Of a stretch of DNA of 64,000 bases, positions 20,889 to 30,854 are shown piece by piece; position 1 is the stretch's first letter, and every line of letters begins with the position of its first letter. Source of the DNA: Schizochytrium sp. CCTCC M209059 (lineage: Eukaryota > Sar > Bigyra > Thraustochytrida > Thraustochytriidae). The position numbers were made by a program, and so were the translations under genes. The stretch lies in assembly GCA_000818945.1 (NCBI GenBank), contig KN805397.1:130530-194529 (forward strand), given 5' to 3'. The notes beneath the pieces were generated by a model. That model saw only the letters and a list, made by a program, of their open reading frames with translations. It had not been told where the DNA came from and made no database searches.

Positions 20889-21857
20889 TTCCCCCTTTTG
20901 AACGTGGCGAAGCTATCTACGCGCTGCACAGCCTCGCAAGAGACGCCTGCACTTTGAGACCAACGACCTTTGCTTCACTTCGAGGCAAGGGTCGCGACCA
21001 CCTCAGGCTCGCCCTCCGAGCGTGAGGGTCGCTGTGCACGCCCGTCCACCCGCCCCGCGTGATTGTTTTTGCGGAGCTTGATGACGTTTTGTTCTGCTTA
21101 CCCTCCTCAACTTTTTTCTCCTTCGTCGCGCACACCCTTGACTTTTTCCTCTTGGCGCTCTCAACACTTCTTAAACTGTTAGATGATCGCTTCTCATGTC
21201 AAAGCTATTTTTCCTCTCTGTTTCAACGTCTATTTCGGCGCTGTGTGCACGCACGTTTGGCACCTGTTTTTGCTCGCGTCGCCTGCTGCACTACTGCTGT
21301 CCGCATGAGTGGGTGCTTTAGCGTCTCTCGGTTCCTTTCCCATCCCTTGCTTCCGTCCTGTGCACACCCATTTCGCAGGCACGCCATCGAGCAGAAGCTG
21401 GGAGCGGCACGTGACCCTGCGTAGCGACTATCCGTTGGTGAACTCGGAGCCGTTTATAGGTCGCCAAGCCTTGCTTGAGCCATTAATTTATTTCTACCGA
21501 GAAAAAAGAAAAAGAAAAAGAAAAGAAAAAGAAACTATCCCGGCGCTCATTCGCGCCGGAATTTTTTTTGGAGATGAGCCTGTTTAACTTTTTGTTCGTC
21601 GCTTTTTGCATTTCAATGCTTGCTTCACTTGCTCACCGAGCGCTGTGCGAGGAACGGCAGTCCGAGTGCTACGCGGCGGCGGCGGCTGCTTGTGGCTTGC
21701 CGTGCCGCTTGACACGAAGCGCGGAGAAAACGAAAGCTTGGTTCGCTGTCTGGTCTGTGCGAACTAAGGCGCGTGCATGGCATGGTGGCGCGCTCTCGAG
21801 AGCCCAACCATCACCGTTTGATTCATTGGAGGAGTGACGGCCGTGCTCGCAAGTTCG
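20889..21857. promoter_or_regulatory. Divergent spacer between tubby-like gene and RMI2
   Basis: This 970-bp region should hold both promoters. It includes an A/G-rich tract at about 21500-21535. A 87-codon frame from an ATG at 21574, starting with a hydrophobic segment (SLFNFLFVAFCISMLASL), ends at 21837 just before the RMI2 ATG; it could be a short upstream ORF but nothing supports it as a gene. Confidence 0.35.
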
Positions 21858-22334
21858 ATGGCATCGTCCGCGGCACCGACGAGACCAAGCACTACAGCTG
21901 CGCCAAAACGATACATCTGCGAGCTGCTTCAAGCGGTCGCGGATGCTAGATTCTGGATTCAGGGAGTCATCGTGGGCCATGGGGAACAAGAGTATCTTGT
22001 CGATGATGGAACGGCAGTGGCCAGCATACGCCTCGACCACATGGGTCAAGAAACATCCCGGTTACCAAGAGGTAGGTTATATGCATAATTGCGATACATC
22101 AACGCAGTTTCCACAGGGCTGACATGAGTTAAGAAGCGAATGCTTCCCCTTCCTTGCAAAATAGGAGCTTACATTATGATTGTTGGTGCTGTGACACAAA
22201 CAAAGGAAAACAATGCTGCCGCCGTGTCACTCATCGCGCACAACCTTGTTAATTTGAGCAGCAGCGCAGGGCTAAGGATGCCACTCTGGTGGATGGAAGT
22301 TGCACACGGGCGCGTGCCCGAAGTCGTTCCTTGA
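21858..22334 (+). CDS. RMI2: RecQ-mediated genome instability protein 2 (OB-fold), two exons
   Basis: The exons are 21858-22071 and 22165-22334, separated by a 93-nt intron (GTAGGT...AATAG). Splicing is phase 1 and restores a glycine across the junction (LPRG/AYIMIVG). The product is 127 residues, close to human RMI2 (147). It forms one OB-fold: RFWIQGVIV as the first strand, YLVDDGTAVASIRL, then GAYIMIVGAVTQT and a terminal PLWWMEVAH strand-helix, in the same order as RMI2. RMI2 belongs to the BLM/TOP3A/RMI1 dissolvasome that dissolves double Holliday junctions. The residues before the fold are disordered. The ATG at 21858 is the first in frame after a stop. RMI2 is small and often missed in protists. 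OB-folds are easily confused, so a close alternative is an RPA/RMI1-type fragment. Confidence 0.7.
22072..22164 (+). other. Intron of RMI2
   Basis: The 93-nt intron has a GTAGGT donor and a pyrimidine-rich run (CTTCCCCTTCCTTGC) before the AATAG acceptor. The unspliced frame stops 5 codons into the intron. Confidence 0.75.
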
Positions 22335-22359
22335 AAAAAGTCGCTGTAACGCATCGTAA

Positions 22360-23408
22360 TTAGACCTCGGCAAGCAAAGCGACTTCGGCAAGTCTGAATT
22401 TACGCATTTCTGCGAGAGGCGCTTCCGTCCAAATGGCCAAATAGAGGGTCAAGTGTTCATGTGTCGAAGCATTAAAGGCTTCAGGAGCCAATGTCAGCTG
22501 GCGAAGCCCCTTGCATACATCCCGCTTGCACTGCATGTCCTGTCCCAATGATGTGAGCAAGTCCTTGAGTAAAATTTCTGCGCCATCCAATCCATGTCAT
22601 TGTTAGCGGAGAAAAAAAGAAAAAAGAAGTATGGGTTGCACAAAGTATAAACATGGACCGCAACGTACCTGTGTCCAGCAAGGTGCTAACTTTGAAGCGA
22701 AATGAAAGTTCTGATTGCGCCAATCGGTCCGAGCGCGAAAGCATATCGCATGCACTCTCGAGTCTATACACGACGCGTTTAAATTCATCGTATTGAGCTT
22801 CCTGTGCGTGGACAAGATTGATTTGAATTGTAAGTGTGTTCCTGGCCCTTTTTTCTCGCTCTTGCTTTGACCAGACATTTCTGTCCAGTATGTGCGGTAA
22901 AAAATGAACCATTAATGTACACAAGATGGACGTACCAGTTCTCTGATATTCTGTTCAAGACGAAGAACGAGTGTGCTGCGAGCTACGTCCATCTATGGAT
23001 ATTTATAGAGTGTAAGTCACCAAGTTCGGGAAAGGTAAGGCCTTTCCTTGGTCGGGACATGATTTCCTATTCTGTGGCGATGGGTATCGATGAATCCAAC
23101 GTACCTTTGCTGCGACGAGTTTACGAAGGTCTGCATTTGACTCAAGGCCTGCCCAATTGCTTGGATCTCCAGTGTAACTGAGTTATTGATGATCGCGGCA
23201 AATGTGAGCAAACCTTTCATCAGCATTTTCCACTTCTTCTTCTAAGCTTTCTTTGGCCGTGCGCGTACCTGGACTCGATGAGACGGTTTGCCAGCTGCGT
23301 AGCGAGCTGCGCGCCGTGCTGTGTGAGAGCTTCCCAGCGCTCTCGCACCATGTTTACGGCTGCGGCGACCTCGGCCGCCACCGCGCTCTTGTCCATAGTC
23401 ATGGCCAT
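22360..23408 (-). CDS. CINP: CDK2-interacting protein homologue, five exons
   Basis: Five exons read in phase on the minus strand: 23408-23269, 23177-23105, 22992-22936, 22801-22669 and 22577-22360. Four donors are GTACGY. The joined product is 206 residues (human CINP is 212). Shared landmarks in order are RERWEALTQHGAQLATQLAN near the start (human: a WETLNDAG...NNIANL segment), a central coiled coil with EAQYDEFKRVVYRLES, and a C-terminal KRDVCKGLRQ followed by HLTLYLAIWTEAPL (human: KRTVAKEL then LTLSYLSMW). CINP links CDK2/CDC7, ATR signalling and the 55LCC AAA-ATPase complex involved in replisome and pre-ribosome remodelling. The assignment rests on short motifs, matching length and exon logic. 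The first of three nearby in-frame ATGs was used as start. Confidence 0.68.
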
Positions 23409-23937
23409 GAGCAGAGCGGGCTTGCCAGCCTCGCTACGGCAGACCGACAAATAGATAGACCAAGCTCTCCGGCGAGCACCAGCCCTGCTAGCAGGTTGCC
23501 CCGCCTTATGGCGCCTCGCCCCGCCTTGCTGGCGCGCGAAGAGCGCTGGGCCTTGAGCTCGTTCTTGGTTTTTGCGCTTCGGCCTCGGGCCTTTGTTGAG
23601 TCGTCCGGGTCCAAAATCCCGTAGAGACCGATTGGAACCATACAATACGCGAAGTTACATCTACAATGGCGACGCAGCACGGCTGATAATAAGATTCTCC
23701 TCCTTCCGTTGCCGCAGAGCAAGGGCGAGTTCCACTCGTACCAAGCGTGCAATTTCGCCCGAGAAACCTGGGGCCACGCAGCCTTGTGCTTTCATCTGGG
23801 ACTCGCCCGAGAAGCCCTTGAACCACCGAATTCAGCTTCCCGGGGGGCTTGGCGCGTGGCGTTGCTATGCTGACTTGCAACTGCGAGCGCTGGGACTGCT
23901 CGCAGTTGCAGGGCCAGCTCTCTCTTTCTTGGCTTTG
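23409..23937. other. Spacer upstream of CINP and downstream of CIB-like gene
   Basis: This 530-bp region should contain the CINP promoter and the 3' UTR of the EF-hand gene, both on the minus strand. A plus-strand frame spans it but runs antisense into the EF-hand exons. No independent gene is supported. Confidence 0.4.
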
Positions 23938-24679
23938 TCAGAAACTGACGGTGAAGATGCGCGAAAAGCCTGTGTAGTCAAAGAGCTGAGCGAAATGCTC
24001 CGGCGAAAGGGTGTCGCCAGCACTGACCTTGACGGCATCAAAGATAAAGTCCGTCTGTACCTCCAGCTCTGCAAGAGGCAGGCCGGGAAAGATGCACGAA
24101 AGTGCGTAGACGAAGTCGTCCCGCGAAATGCGGCCATCGTTGTCGCTATCGAGAGCCTTAAATGCGTCTAACAGACGAGGACAGAAAATATGCTGCTGGT
24201 CAGCAAACTCGTCGTCGACGCACAAGAAAAGTCCCCTCGCCCCTCCCTTCCTCCTTCACGTCGAGATGATCGAGATGACGAGAGGGCAAGGGTGCCAGAG
24301 TAAGCCACTTACACTGATGCTTTATTGTGTCGTCGGTATTTCGATGGAAGACGGCAAGTATGCGGAGGTAGAGATTCAGATCCACCTCGTTTTCGCGTGG
24401 AGGGGCCGCCGAGTATCGTGACTTTTCCTGCCTCACTTCGTCGTACACGACCTCGGCAATACGTCCGGCCATCGGGTTGAAAGCGAGGGCAGGTGTCTTT
24501 TCTACATCGCTCACTTGAAAGAAATCGTCCTCATCCTTGCGTGATTTTTCGCGCTCAAGTCTACGTACGTATTCACGAATATGCTTGAGTTCTTGCTTTG
24601 AAACTTTGTGTGCAATTAGTTGATCTGTTCGCTCGATCATTGCTTTCCTTTCCTTTTCTCTTTCACGCGGGTTTTTCAT
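23938..24679 (-). CDS. CIB-type EF-hand protein (calcium- and integrin-binding family-like)
   Basis: The exons are 24679-24313 and 24167-23938. The 145-nt intron has a GTAAGT donor and a clear polypyrimidine acceptor (CTCGTCTGTTAG). Splicing creates a junction IKHQ/Y/AFKALDSDNDG that aligns with the CIB/calcineurin-B core (human CIB: KSHYAFRIFDFDDDG). The product is 198 residues. One canonical EF-hand loop is visible (DSDNDGRISRDD, with Asp at position 12); the preceding pair (VDLNLYLRILAVF) and the last hand are degenerate. The C-terminus (GFSRIFTVSF) resembles the CIB tail that blocks or binds the target groove. CIB proteins are Ca/Mg sensors in membrane and ciliary signalling. An upstream exon starting MGNTATKS at 24929 may supply a myristoylated N-terminus, but its frame does not join cleanly. 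Confidence 0.65.
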
Positions 24680-24929
24680 ATTCTACACAATGCAAGAGCA
24701 CTGTAAGAGCCCACCATGTTCATTCTCATTCATTCCGACTTCTCTCTTTCTCTCTCTCTCAATTCACTATTACCTATCCAGGGAACGACATACAGCAAGT
24801 GGGAATTGCAGCGTGCTCAGCCGCACTGCCTGAAGCGGACGCCTTTGATGCCGAACTTCCTCGGCGTCTCCGCCCTCGCCGTGGCGGTGAAGCGGCGCCT
24901 TCCTCGCTCTTGGTTGCAGTGTTTCCCAT

Positions 24930-25354
24930 GGTCCCTCGTTTGTTCTGGTATACCAGCCACGCAAGTCACGCGTTTTCGTTCTGTAGAGGTCCAGCTATCC
25001 CGAGACCTTGTTTTGGGGGCTCCTATCTCATTCATGTCACTCATTCACTAAAAACCAGCCGCCAACAAGTTGACTGTGAGTTAGGGAGATAATCAATGCA
25101 ATGTGTCGGTTGAACGAAAATGCGTTGTGCACGAGAACGTCCAAGTCACACATTATGGCCTTTGTCAGCGTGTAGCAGAGCAACACGGCTGATTGATAGG
25201 ACGGGCGGGCAGTAGAAAGGATCAAGCGGCCTTGGAGGGCACCGCGGCTGGCTGCTGAGCGATCTAGCATCGCGACGCAGTGTAGTGCGAGCTGGGGCTG
25301 CAAGTCTCGTGCCCTTTTACGGGTGAATAGCAAAGAAGCATACAATTCTTCACC
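24930..25354. other. Divergent spacer before coiled-coil gene
   Basis: This 425-bp spacer lies between the possible first exon of the CIB-like gene and the ATG at 25355. No gene or distinctive repeat is seen. Confidence 0.35.
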
Positions 25355-25367
25355 ATGGCTGACTCAC

Positions 25368-25416
<49 letters not shown>

Positions 25417-26248
25417 TCATAAAAATAACAATGACGATGATGAGGGGAAGAGCGAGGTTCAATCCAAGAGCTTGGGTGGACTCGACGCCATGGAAAGCAA
25501 GTACTCGGAGGACATGTTAAACGCCGAGCCTTCCAAGGTAATCGAAGAACTTCGCGATGCGCCCAAAATGAAGAGGCATCTCGAGGAAGACTCCAAACTT
25601 TTGCAGAACCGCATCCGTCACTTGCAACAGGAACTCGAAAAGACCAACAAAAAGGTCGAGGAGACGGAGACACGCGCAGAAGAGGTGAGGCTGATGAAAA
25701 ATAAAAATGCGCAACGTCGCGAAATACGTAGACAAAACACTGTCAGTATTTCGGGCTTGACGCAAGAGCGCGCCAAGGCACTACGGCAACAGCAAGAAGA
25801 AGCAAAGGAGAAATTATTGAGATCCCGCAAGGAAAAAGAAGACCAGGCTCGCCGAGAAGCCGAAAAACTTCGACTCATGCGGCTACAGGCAAAGCGAAAC
25901 CAGCAGGCGGCGAAGGCGCGAGAAGCAGAAGCTGTTAAGCAGCGTGTGCAGGAACGCAAGCGGGAAGTCGAGCGCAAGCGTCGTGAAGACGAACGATTAC
26001 GCCAGCAGACGGCCGAGCAGAAACTTCAGCGTGCACGGAAGTCACTTGCGACCCAACGCAAAGACAATGCCGAGCTTGAGCAGATTGTTGCCGAGCTTGA
26101 AGAAAAGGAGCGCGTCTGGATCGACAAATTGCGCGAAGCGCTTGATACGCAGCGTAAAGTGTACAAATCACTCGAAGAAGAGCTTGCGCGCGATGCCGCC
26201 GAGAAGGACGAGGCGATGGCTTCCACAGAGTCCAAAGTCTCCCACTAG
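25355..26248 (+). CDS. Coiled-coil protein with poly-Ser N-terminus
   Basis: The protein has 297 residues, with the ATG in a strong context (caccATGg). An AGC repeat (about 25367-25414) encodes a run of roughly 16 Ser after MADSR, followed by Asn and Asp residues. From residue about 60 to 290 the protein is one long alpha-helical coiled coil rich in Glu, Lys, Arg and Gln, with no catalytic motif, signal peptide or membrane segment. It could be a cytoskeletal or structural protein. Composition alone does not allow a family call, and any database match through the coiled coil should be treated with caution. Confidence 0.7.
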
Positions 26249-26515
26249 CAGCAACAGAATCATGAAAGTTGTTCAATTGTGTCTTCTTTACTTTTGTGGC
26301 TTTGCCTCTACTTTTGACCTGCCAGAGGAGAACTAAATCGCGCGCAAGATCTTTTGCTTTGCAAAGGGGTATTCTTGCTTACCGATTGTTTTTTTTGGTT
26401 CGAAAGTGCAGATTGAAATTCATATTCAGTATATTTCGACAAGTAGGAGTCCCTCTTAGAATCAGAACGCAAAGGCACAAGTGGAAATTGCCATGAACGC
26501 GCTCTGGTTTGTCAA

Positions 26516-28183
26516 CTACACGAGAAGATCATCCTCATCTTCAAAAGCTCCCACCGCCTCTGCAAGGGAATCAGATGGCTCATTGCGAGCACTGATTTCG
26601 GCGTCGGCCTGTGCGAGAAGAGCCTCGATCCGGGCCTGTTTCTCGGCTTCTTTGGACTTGCGCTCTTCTTCGGCTTTACGCGAAGCCTCTTCTTCGTGTC
26701 GTTTCATTTTTTCCTGACGTTCTCTCTCGCGTTCTTCCTTGATATGGACAGAAAGCATGTCCGACAGATGGAATCGGTCTTCAGGGAGTACATTGGGATC
26801 CTCTTGCTGTTTGTCCGCCGCTTCTTGCTTGCTCGAGTCGGCAGAGTCTGGAAGAGCCGGCCCTTGCTCTTGGTCGCCCGAGGTTTTCAGATCCCCGTGT
26901 GCATCTTCCATGGCAATAGCAGAGGCCAAAAGCCACGGTCGCGATCCAACGTCTGGGCTCTGTGATGTGCGCCATGCTTCGCGGTCGACCACATCAGAAG
27001 CCGCCTCAAGCTGAATACGCAGAGTAAGAGTATCCTCGTCAAAGGATGACTGCGCTGTGCTTGGGTCGACATGGATCGGTAGGAAGAGCTCCAAAGGGAG
27101 GTAAAAGTCCTCCATCTTGATGCTCAATACCTGAGGTCCAACATCGACTTGAAGGCGCTCGAGCACGAGCGGAGATTTTCGCGCACGTTTCAAGATTGCC
27201 TCAAAGATGATCCCTTCACGATGACGTGCATGTTCGCTAGGAGGCTCGATGGTGGGGTCTGAAAGGGTCGGTTCGCAAGGTGCTGCATTATCGGGTGTAC
27301 TGACCCATCGCTTAAGCACATACGCCAACTGCTGCGGCTTTTCGCGAGGAGGCGCAGGTGCCTGCGCTGTGGTGGCAGGAGGCGCGACAAGAGGTTGGGT
27401 CGAGGTGTCTTCCTGCACCTCTTCGATGACAGGAGCCCTTCGTTTGCGCACAAATTGTGCTGGGATCGCTTCTTTATCGCCCTTGTATGCAAGCTTAGGG
27501 AGCTTGTACTTGTAGTCAACAGCGCACTTGTACTTTTGCTCAATGTATCCGAGCGCGAGTTCGCAGAGGAAGTTACGCGAGGCTCCGGTTTTGTCCTCGC
27601 GCGAGCGAACGAGAACTTCAGGATTGACGATGATATCATAGACTATGCATGATTTTCCAGCGTTGTCCCGGTCTTCGCGGGGCGGCCCAAGGCTTAGAGG
27701 GACATGCAAGCCCTCTTGCTCCGATCCGTCCTCGGCGAGCTGTTTGCGCATCGAGGTCTTTTGTATCGCCTCGGACTGGCAGACGTTGATGAATATTTTC
27801 TCGTCTTTATCCGTTCGCGTCTTGATCACAAAACCAGCCTTGGGGACAATGCGCACGCCTTCATCGTCCTCCGTGACGCCAGATTCACCAAGTTTCTTCC
27901 CGCCGCCCGGCAAAAGAGGAGCAAAGTCGTCATTGTCCCGGGCCCGTGGCTCGGTGGGCTCTTCTTCGCGCGTTACAATACGCTCAGCAGCCTGCTTTTG
28001 CTCCACAAAGGAGGCCATGTCTTTGACAAGGAGCTCGTACTCCTCAGGGTCCGTCTTTTGCAGCTCGCCCAGGTACGAAGCCCATTGTGCAGAGATGTCG
28101 CTTTCGCCTGTAGCGCCCTGCGCGGCGCGCCTCGCCGCCGTCGCAAAGTCGTCCCCAGACGCTGGGCCTGCGTCGCTGCGCAT
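26516..28183 (-). CDS. PIH1-domain protein, Kintoun/DNAAF2-like candidate
   Basis: The protein has 555 residues from the first ATG at 28183; the frame extends upstream only through non-ATG codons. The PIH1 domain spans about residues 112-270: GFVIKTRTDKDEKIFINVC, then LHVPLSLGPPREDRDNAGKS and CIVYDIIVNP, ending near LPKLAYKG. A CS-like beta-sandwich follows at about 340-420, including PLELFLPIHVD and DTLTLRIQLEA. The tail is a Glu/Arg-rich helix ending DEDDLLV. PIH proteins are HSP90 co-chaperone adaptors. PIH1D1 serves R2TP, while Kintoun/DNAAF2, PIH1D2 and PIH1D3 assemble axonemal dyneins in the cytoplasm. The YDIIVNP and YKG motifs favour the Kintoun side, but PIH1D1/2 cannot be excluded. 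Confidence 0.78.
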   Translation of the reverse strand: MRSDAGPASGDDFATAARRAAQGATGESDISAQWASYLGELQKTDPEEYELLVKDMASFVEQKQAAERIVTREEEPTEPRARDNDDFAPLLPGGGKKLGESGVTEDDEGVRIVPKAGFVIKTRTDKDEKIFINVCQSEAIQKTSMRKQLAEDGSEQEGLHVPLSLGPPREDRDNAGKSCIVYDIIVNPEVLVRSREDKTGASRNFLCELALGYIEQKYKCAVDYKYKLPKLAYKGDKEAIPAQFVRKRRAPVIEEVQEDTSTQPLVAPPATTAQAPAPPREKPQQLAYVLKRWVSTPDNAAPCEPTLSDPTIEPPSEHARHREGIIFEAILKRARKSPLVLERLQVDVGPQVLSIKMEDFYLPLELFLPIHVDPSTAQSSFDEDTLTLRIQLEAASDVVDREAWRTSQSPDVGSRPWLLASAIAMEDAHGDLKTSGDQEQGPALPDSADSSKQEAADKQQEDPNVLPEDRFHLSDMLSVHIKEERERERQEKMKRHEEEASRKAEEERKSKEAEKQARIEALLAQADAEISARNEPSDSLAEAVGAFEDEDDLLV

Positions 28184-28753
28184 GATTGTTGTGGCTCTCG
28201 CTCGTTTGTCAGACACTCCACGCTCCGGCCGCGGACGTGCACGGACTGTCTCGGTCCGCGTCTGCGTCTGCACACTGTACGCGCGCGCGCGCCTGCAAAG
28301 CCTCGAAGTTTCGACTTTGGCGGAGACCGATTGAGACCCGCACTTTCAACGTTTTCAAGTTGTTGCCAAGCAGTGTGTCTCGTAGTATTCAACGTTCGAC
28401 TGGCGGCCGGTAAGAAACGCCTACGAGTAGCTTATGAGGCTCCATTTTTCTGTTTAGTCCTCCTCAGACTGGTCATGCATGGACCACGCCTGCCCGAATG
28501 ATCAATGTATTTCTCATGAGGACGGTCCTCTGACTTTCGTTCATCGAGAAAGCAAGCAGTTTGCCAGGCATGTATAGAAGCGAAACAAGAGAAAAACGAC
28601 TGTGAAGCAATCAAGATGATGAAAAGCTTTCGAGCTGAGCTAGAACAGGCAGACGTTGTAAGGGCATGCAATCCCATTTAGAAGGCACAGAAGAGCACCT
28701 CCTAGCCGAAGACTGACAGGCTAACGCGATGACTGGCTGGCGGAAGCAAGCAT
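28184..28753. other. Spacer between P0 3' end and PIH1 gene start
   Basis: This 570-bp region holds the 3' UTR of P0 and the promoter of the PIH1 gene, both on the minus strand. A CG-alternating run sits near 28280-28293. No gene is seen. Confidence 0.4.
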
Positions 28754-29725
28754 TTAGTAGCCGTCACCGCCACCGCCGAAGAGGTCGCCACCACCGACGT
28801 CGACCTCCTCTTCCTCCTCGGCCTCCTCCTCAGCGGCGGCCTCACCAGCGCCAGCGGCGGCACCGCCGGCAGCGGCGCTGGCGGCAGCGAGCTTGGCGAG
28901 CTCCTCAGGGTCCATGTTGAGAAGCTTGTCCCACTCCTCCATCTGCTCGAAGGAGTAGCCGGCAGCAGCCGAGATGGCGATGAGGGTGCGCACGCCGTTG
29001 CCCACAGAGTGGGGGAGCGAGGCGAGAGTCGGGTAGCCGACCTGAAGGGAGATGGAAGCCATGCGGCGGACAGCATTGATGAACTTGGCCTGGAGGTCAG
29101 CCTCGGTGATGTCGAGCACCTTGGCGTCGAAGATGTTGCCCTTGTCGTAGACGGACTGGAGCACGAAACCGTAGGTGAAGGGGCGGATGTCAAGGCGCTG
29201 GAGGAGAGCAGCCTCGGAGCCGCCGACGACCTCGCCCTTGGACACGAGCTTGAGCTCGTTGACAATCTCAATCTGACCACGCGAAATCTTGGTGGGCACG
29301 TTGAGGGCCTGGAACCAGGCTGTCTGGCCGGGGTCGCAGCCGGTGGGACCGGGGGGCACGACGACGTCAACCTCGGCGGTCTGGCCGGCCTTGGCCATGG
29401 CGGGGACGCGGTTGTTGTCAATCACCTCGCGGATCTTGCTGACATCATCGTTGGTGAAGATGAAGCCAATGTTGCCAACGACGTGCTCGGTGAGGGCCGA
29501 GATGGGGTGCTCGCCGCCCTGCTCCTCAACGAACTCGCGGATGATGGTGCGCTGCATGGTGTTCTTACCGAAGAGCACGATAGCCTGGCCACGGAGGGCA
29601 ATGCGAATCTGCTGGATCTGCTTAGAGCCAACATTGTTGGCACCAACAATGAGGATCTTGTTGTACTCCGCGAAGAGCTCCTTGGTGCGGGCAAAGAGCT
29701 CCGCCTTGCGCTCACGGCTGGGCAT
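28754..29725 (-). CDS. RPLP0: 60S acidic ribosomal protein P0 (uL10)
   Basis: The protein has 323 residues and a single exon, matching P0 along its length: RKAELFARTKELFAEYNKI at the start, GKNTMQRTIIREF, GFIFTNDD, VVPPGPTGCDPGQTAWFQAL, and the P1/P2-binding helices before an Ala-rich hinge. P0 is the core of the ribosomal stalk that binds 28S rRNA, anchors P1/P2 dimers and recruits translation GTPases. The codon pattern is strongly biased to C/G-ending codons, as expected for a highly expressed gene. This bias creates a long spurious antisense frame. The C-terminus is unusual: the acidic run is followed by VDVGGGDLFGGGGDGY rather than the usual DDMGFGLFD-type end bound by elongation factors and ribotoxins. 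Confidence 0.97.
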   Translation of the reverse strand: MPSRERKAELFARTKELFAEYNKILIVGANNVGSKQIQQIRIALRGQAIVLFGKNTMQRTIIREFVEEQGGEHPISALTEHVVGNIGFIFTNDDVSKIREVIDNNRVPAMAKAGQTAEVDVVVPPGPTGCDPGQTAWFQALNVPTKISRGQIEIVNELKLVSKGEVVGGSEAALLQRLDIRPFTYGFVLQSVYDKGNIFDAKVLDITEADLQAKFINAVRRMASISLQVGYPTLASLPHSVGNGVRTLIAISAAAGYSFEQMEEWDKLLNMDPEELAKLAAASAAAGGAAAGAGEAAAEEEAEEEEEVDVGGGDLFGGGGDGY

Positions 29726-30854
29726 CTTGGCTTTTTCTTTCTTGTTGCTTCACAAAAAGGCTGTGTAAAGGCGAAAGAAGGGGGTGGAGTCCTCGCGTCT
29801 GGCGCAAGAACAATTTAACCACGCTCCCTGAGTCTACACGTTCATCGACCACACAGCCAATCAACCAATCAATCAATCAATCAATCGATCATCCATCGCG
29901 CGCCCTACACGTCAGTCTTCTCGTCCTTCCTCGTCGCTCTCCTCATCCTCTTTCTCGCAAACACGGCAGGCCCGCCAGCCAAGCCAGCCAAGCCAGCCAA
30001 GACGCACGGACCGTCGTCGATGATCATCTCATCTAACATTTCACCCCGCCCCGCTTCAACCATCAGCCAGCCGCCCGTCCCGCTGCTCGGCGCTGCGCAC
30101 GAGAATACGCCGCGGCGTCGCGCAGGGCCGCCGCGCCGCGCCGTCCCTCTTGCGCTCCCGCTCCCGCCCGCTCGCCCGCGCCGCACTCACCTCGAGGTAT
30201 TCCGGTCTGCCAGTCTCTCTGTCTGTCTGTCAGTCGCACTGTCTGTCTCTGCTTATCGAGGCGGGCTCTCTCTCCCTCTCCATCCGCGGCAACGAGCGGC
30301 CGCGGCGGCTCTGCGCCAAGCAAGTGCCTGCTAGACTTTCGCCTAGCCGGGCCCTATAGCGCAACCCATTTTGGGAGCGAGGATAGTATGGAAGGTGTCG
30401 CGGCCGCGGCGCCACGCGCGCGCACCGAGTGATTGAGGCGCGGAAGGGGATCAAGGCAAGTGGCGGATTGCTGTCCAGATAGGTTGAGAAAGCGAAGAAG
30501 AGAACAGGAAATAAAGGAAAGGAAAGAGAAACAGTAAGATCCTGGACTTTCGATGCGCGGCCAGAGCACACAGTGCACACGAAGCAAAAATCCTTAGCTA
30601 TCGCTCGGGAGAGAAATGTCCCATTTGTACAGTGACTAGGGTATAGTCTTTCTTTTAGGATTATGCAGAGCGGAAAAAAGCATTCCCAATTTGACGAATG
30701 CCTCCTCCAGTCTTTTTGCCGGCCCGGCCTCGCCCGGTCCACCTTCGAAACAAGAGAGCGTGAGCATGCACGAGCGCCAGGGCTCAACGCGACCAACGTT
30801 TTCCAAAGATGATGACTTCCAAGTCGAATTTATAACGAACACCAAAGTGATCAA
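29726..30854. promoter_or_regulatory. P0 promoter region and spacer with ATCA and CCAAG repeats
   Basis: This 1.1-kb region lies upstream of P0 and downstream of SF3B5, both on the minus strand. It contains an ATCA tract (about 29858-29890), a CCAAG/CCAGCCAAG tract (29974-30001), a TCTG-rich stretch (about 30207-30250) and pyrimidine-rich sequence just before the P0 ATG (cttttctttcttgttgcttc on the plus strand). No gene is supported. Confidence 0.4.

Noticed and set aside
23572..24171. 199-codon plus-strand frame
   Set aside because: Antisense to the EF-hand exon, which has a canonical calcium loop and good splice signals.
29009..29818. 269-codon plus-strand frame opposite P0
   Set aside because: It is an antisense shadow caused by strong codon bias of a highly expressed gene; P0 on the minus strand is certain.
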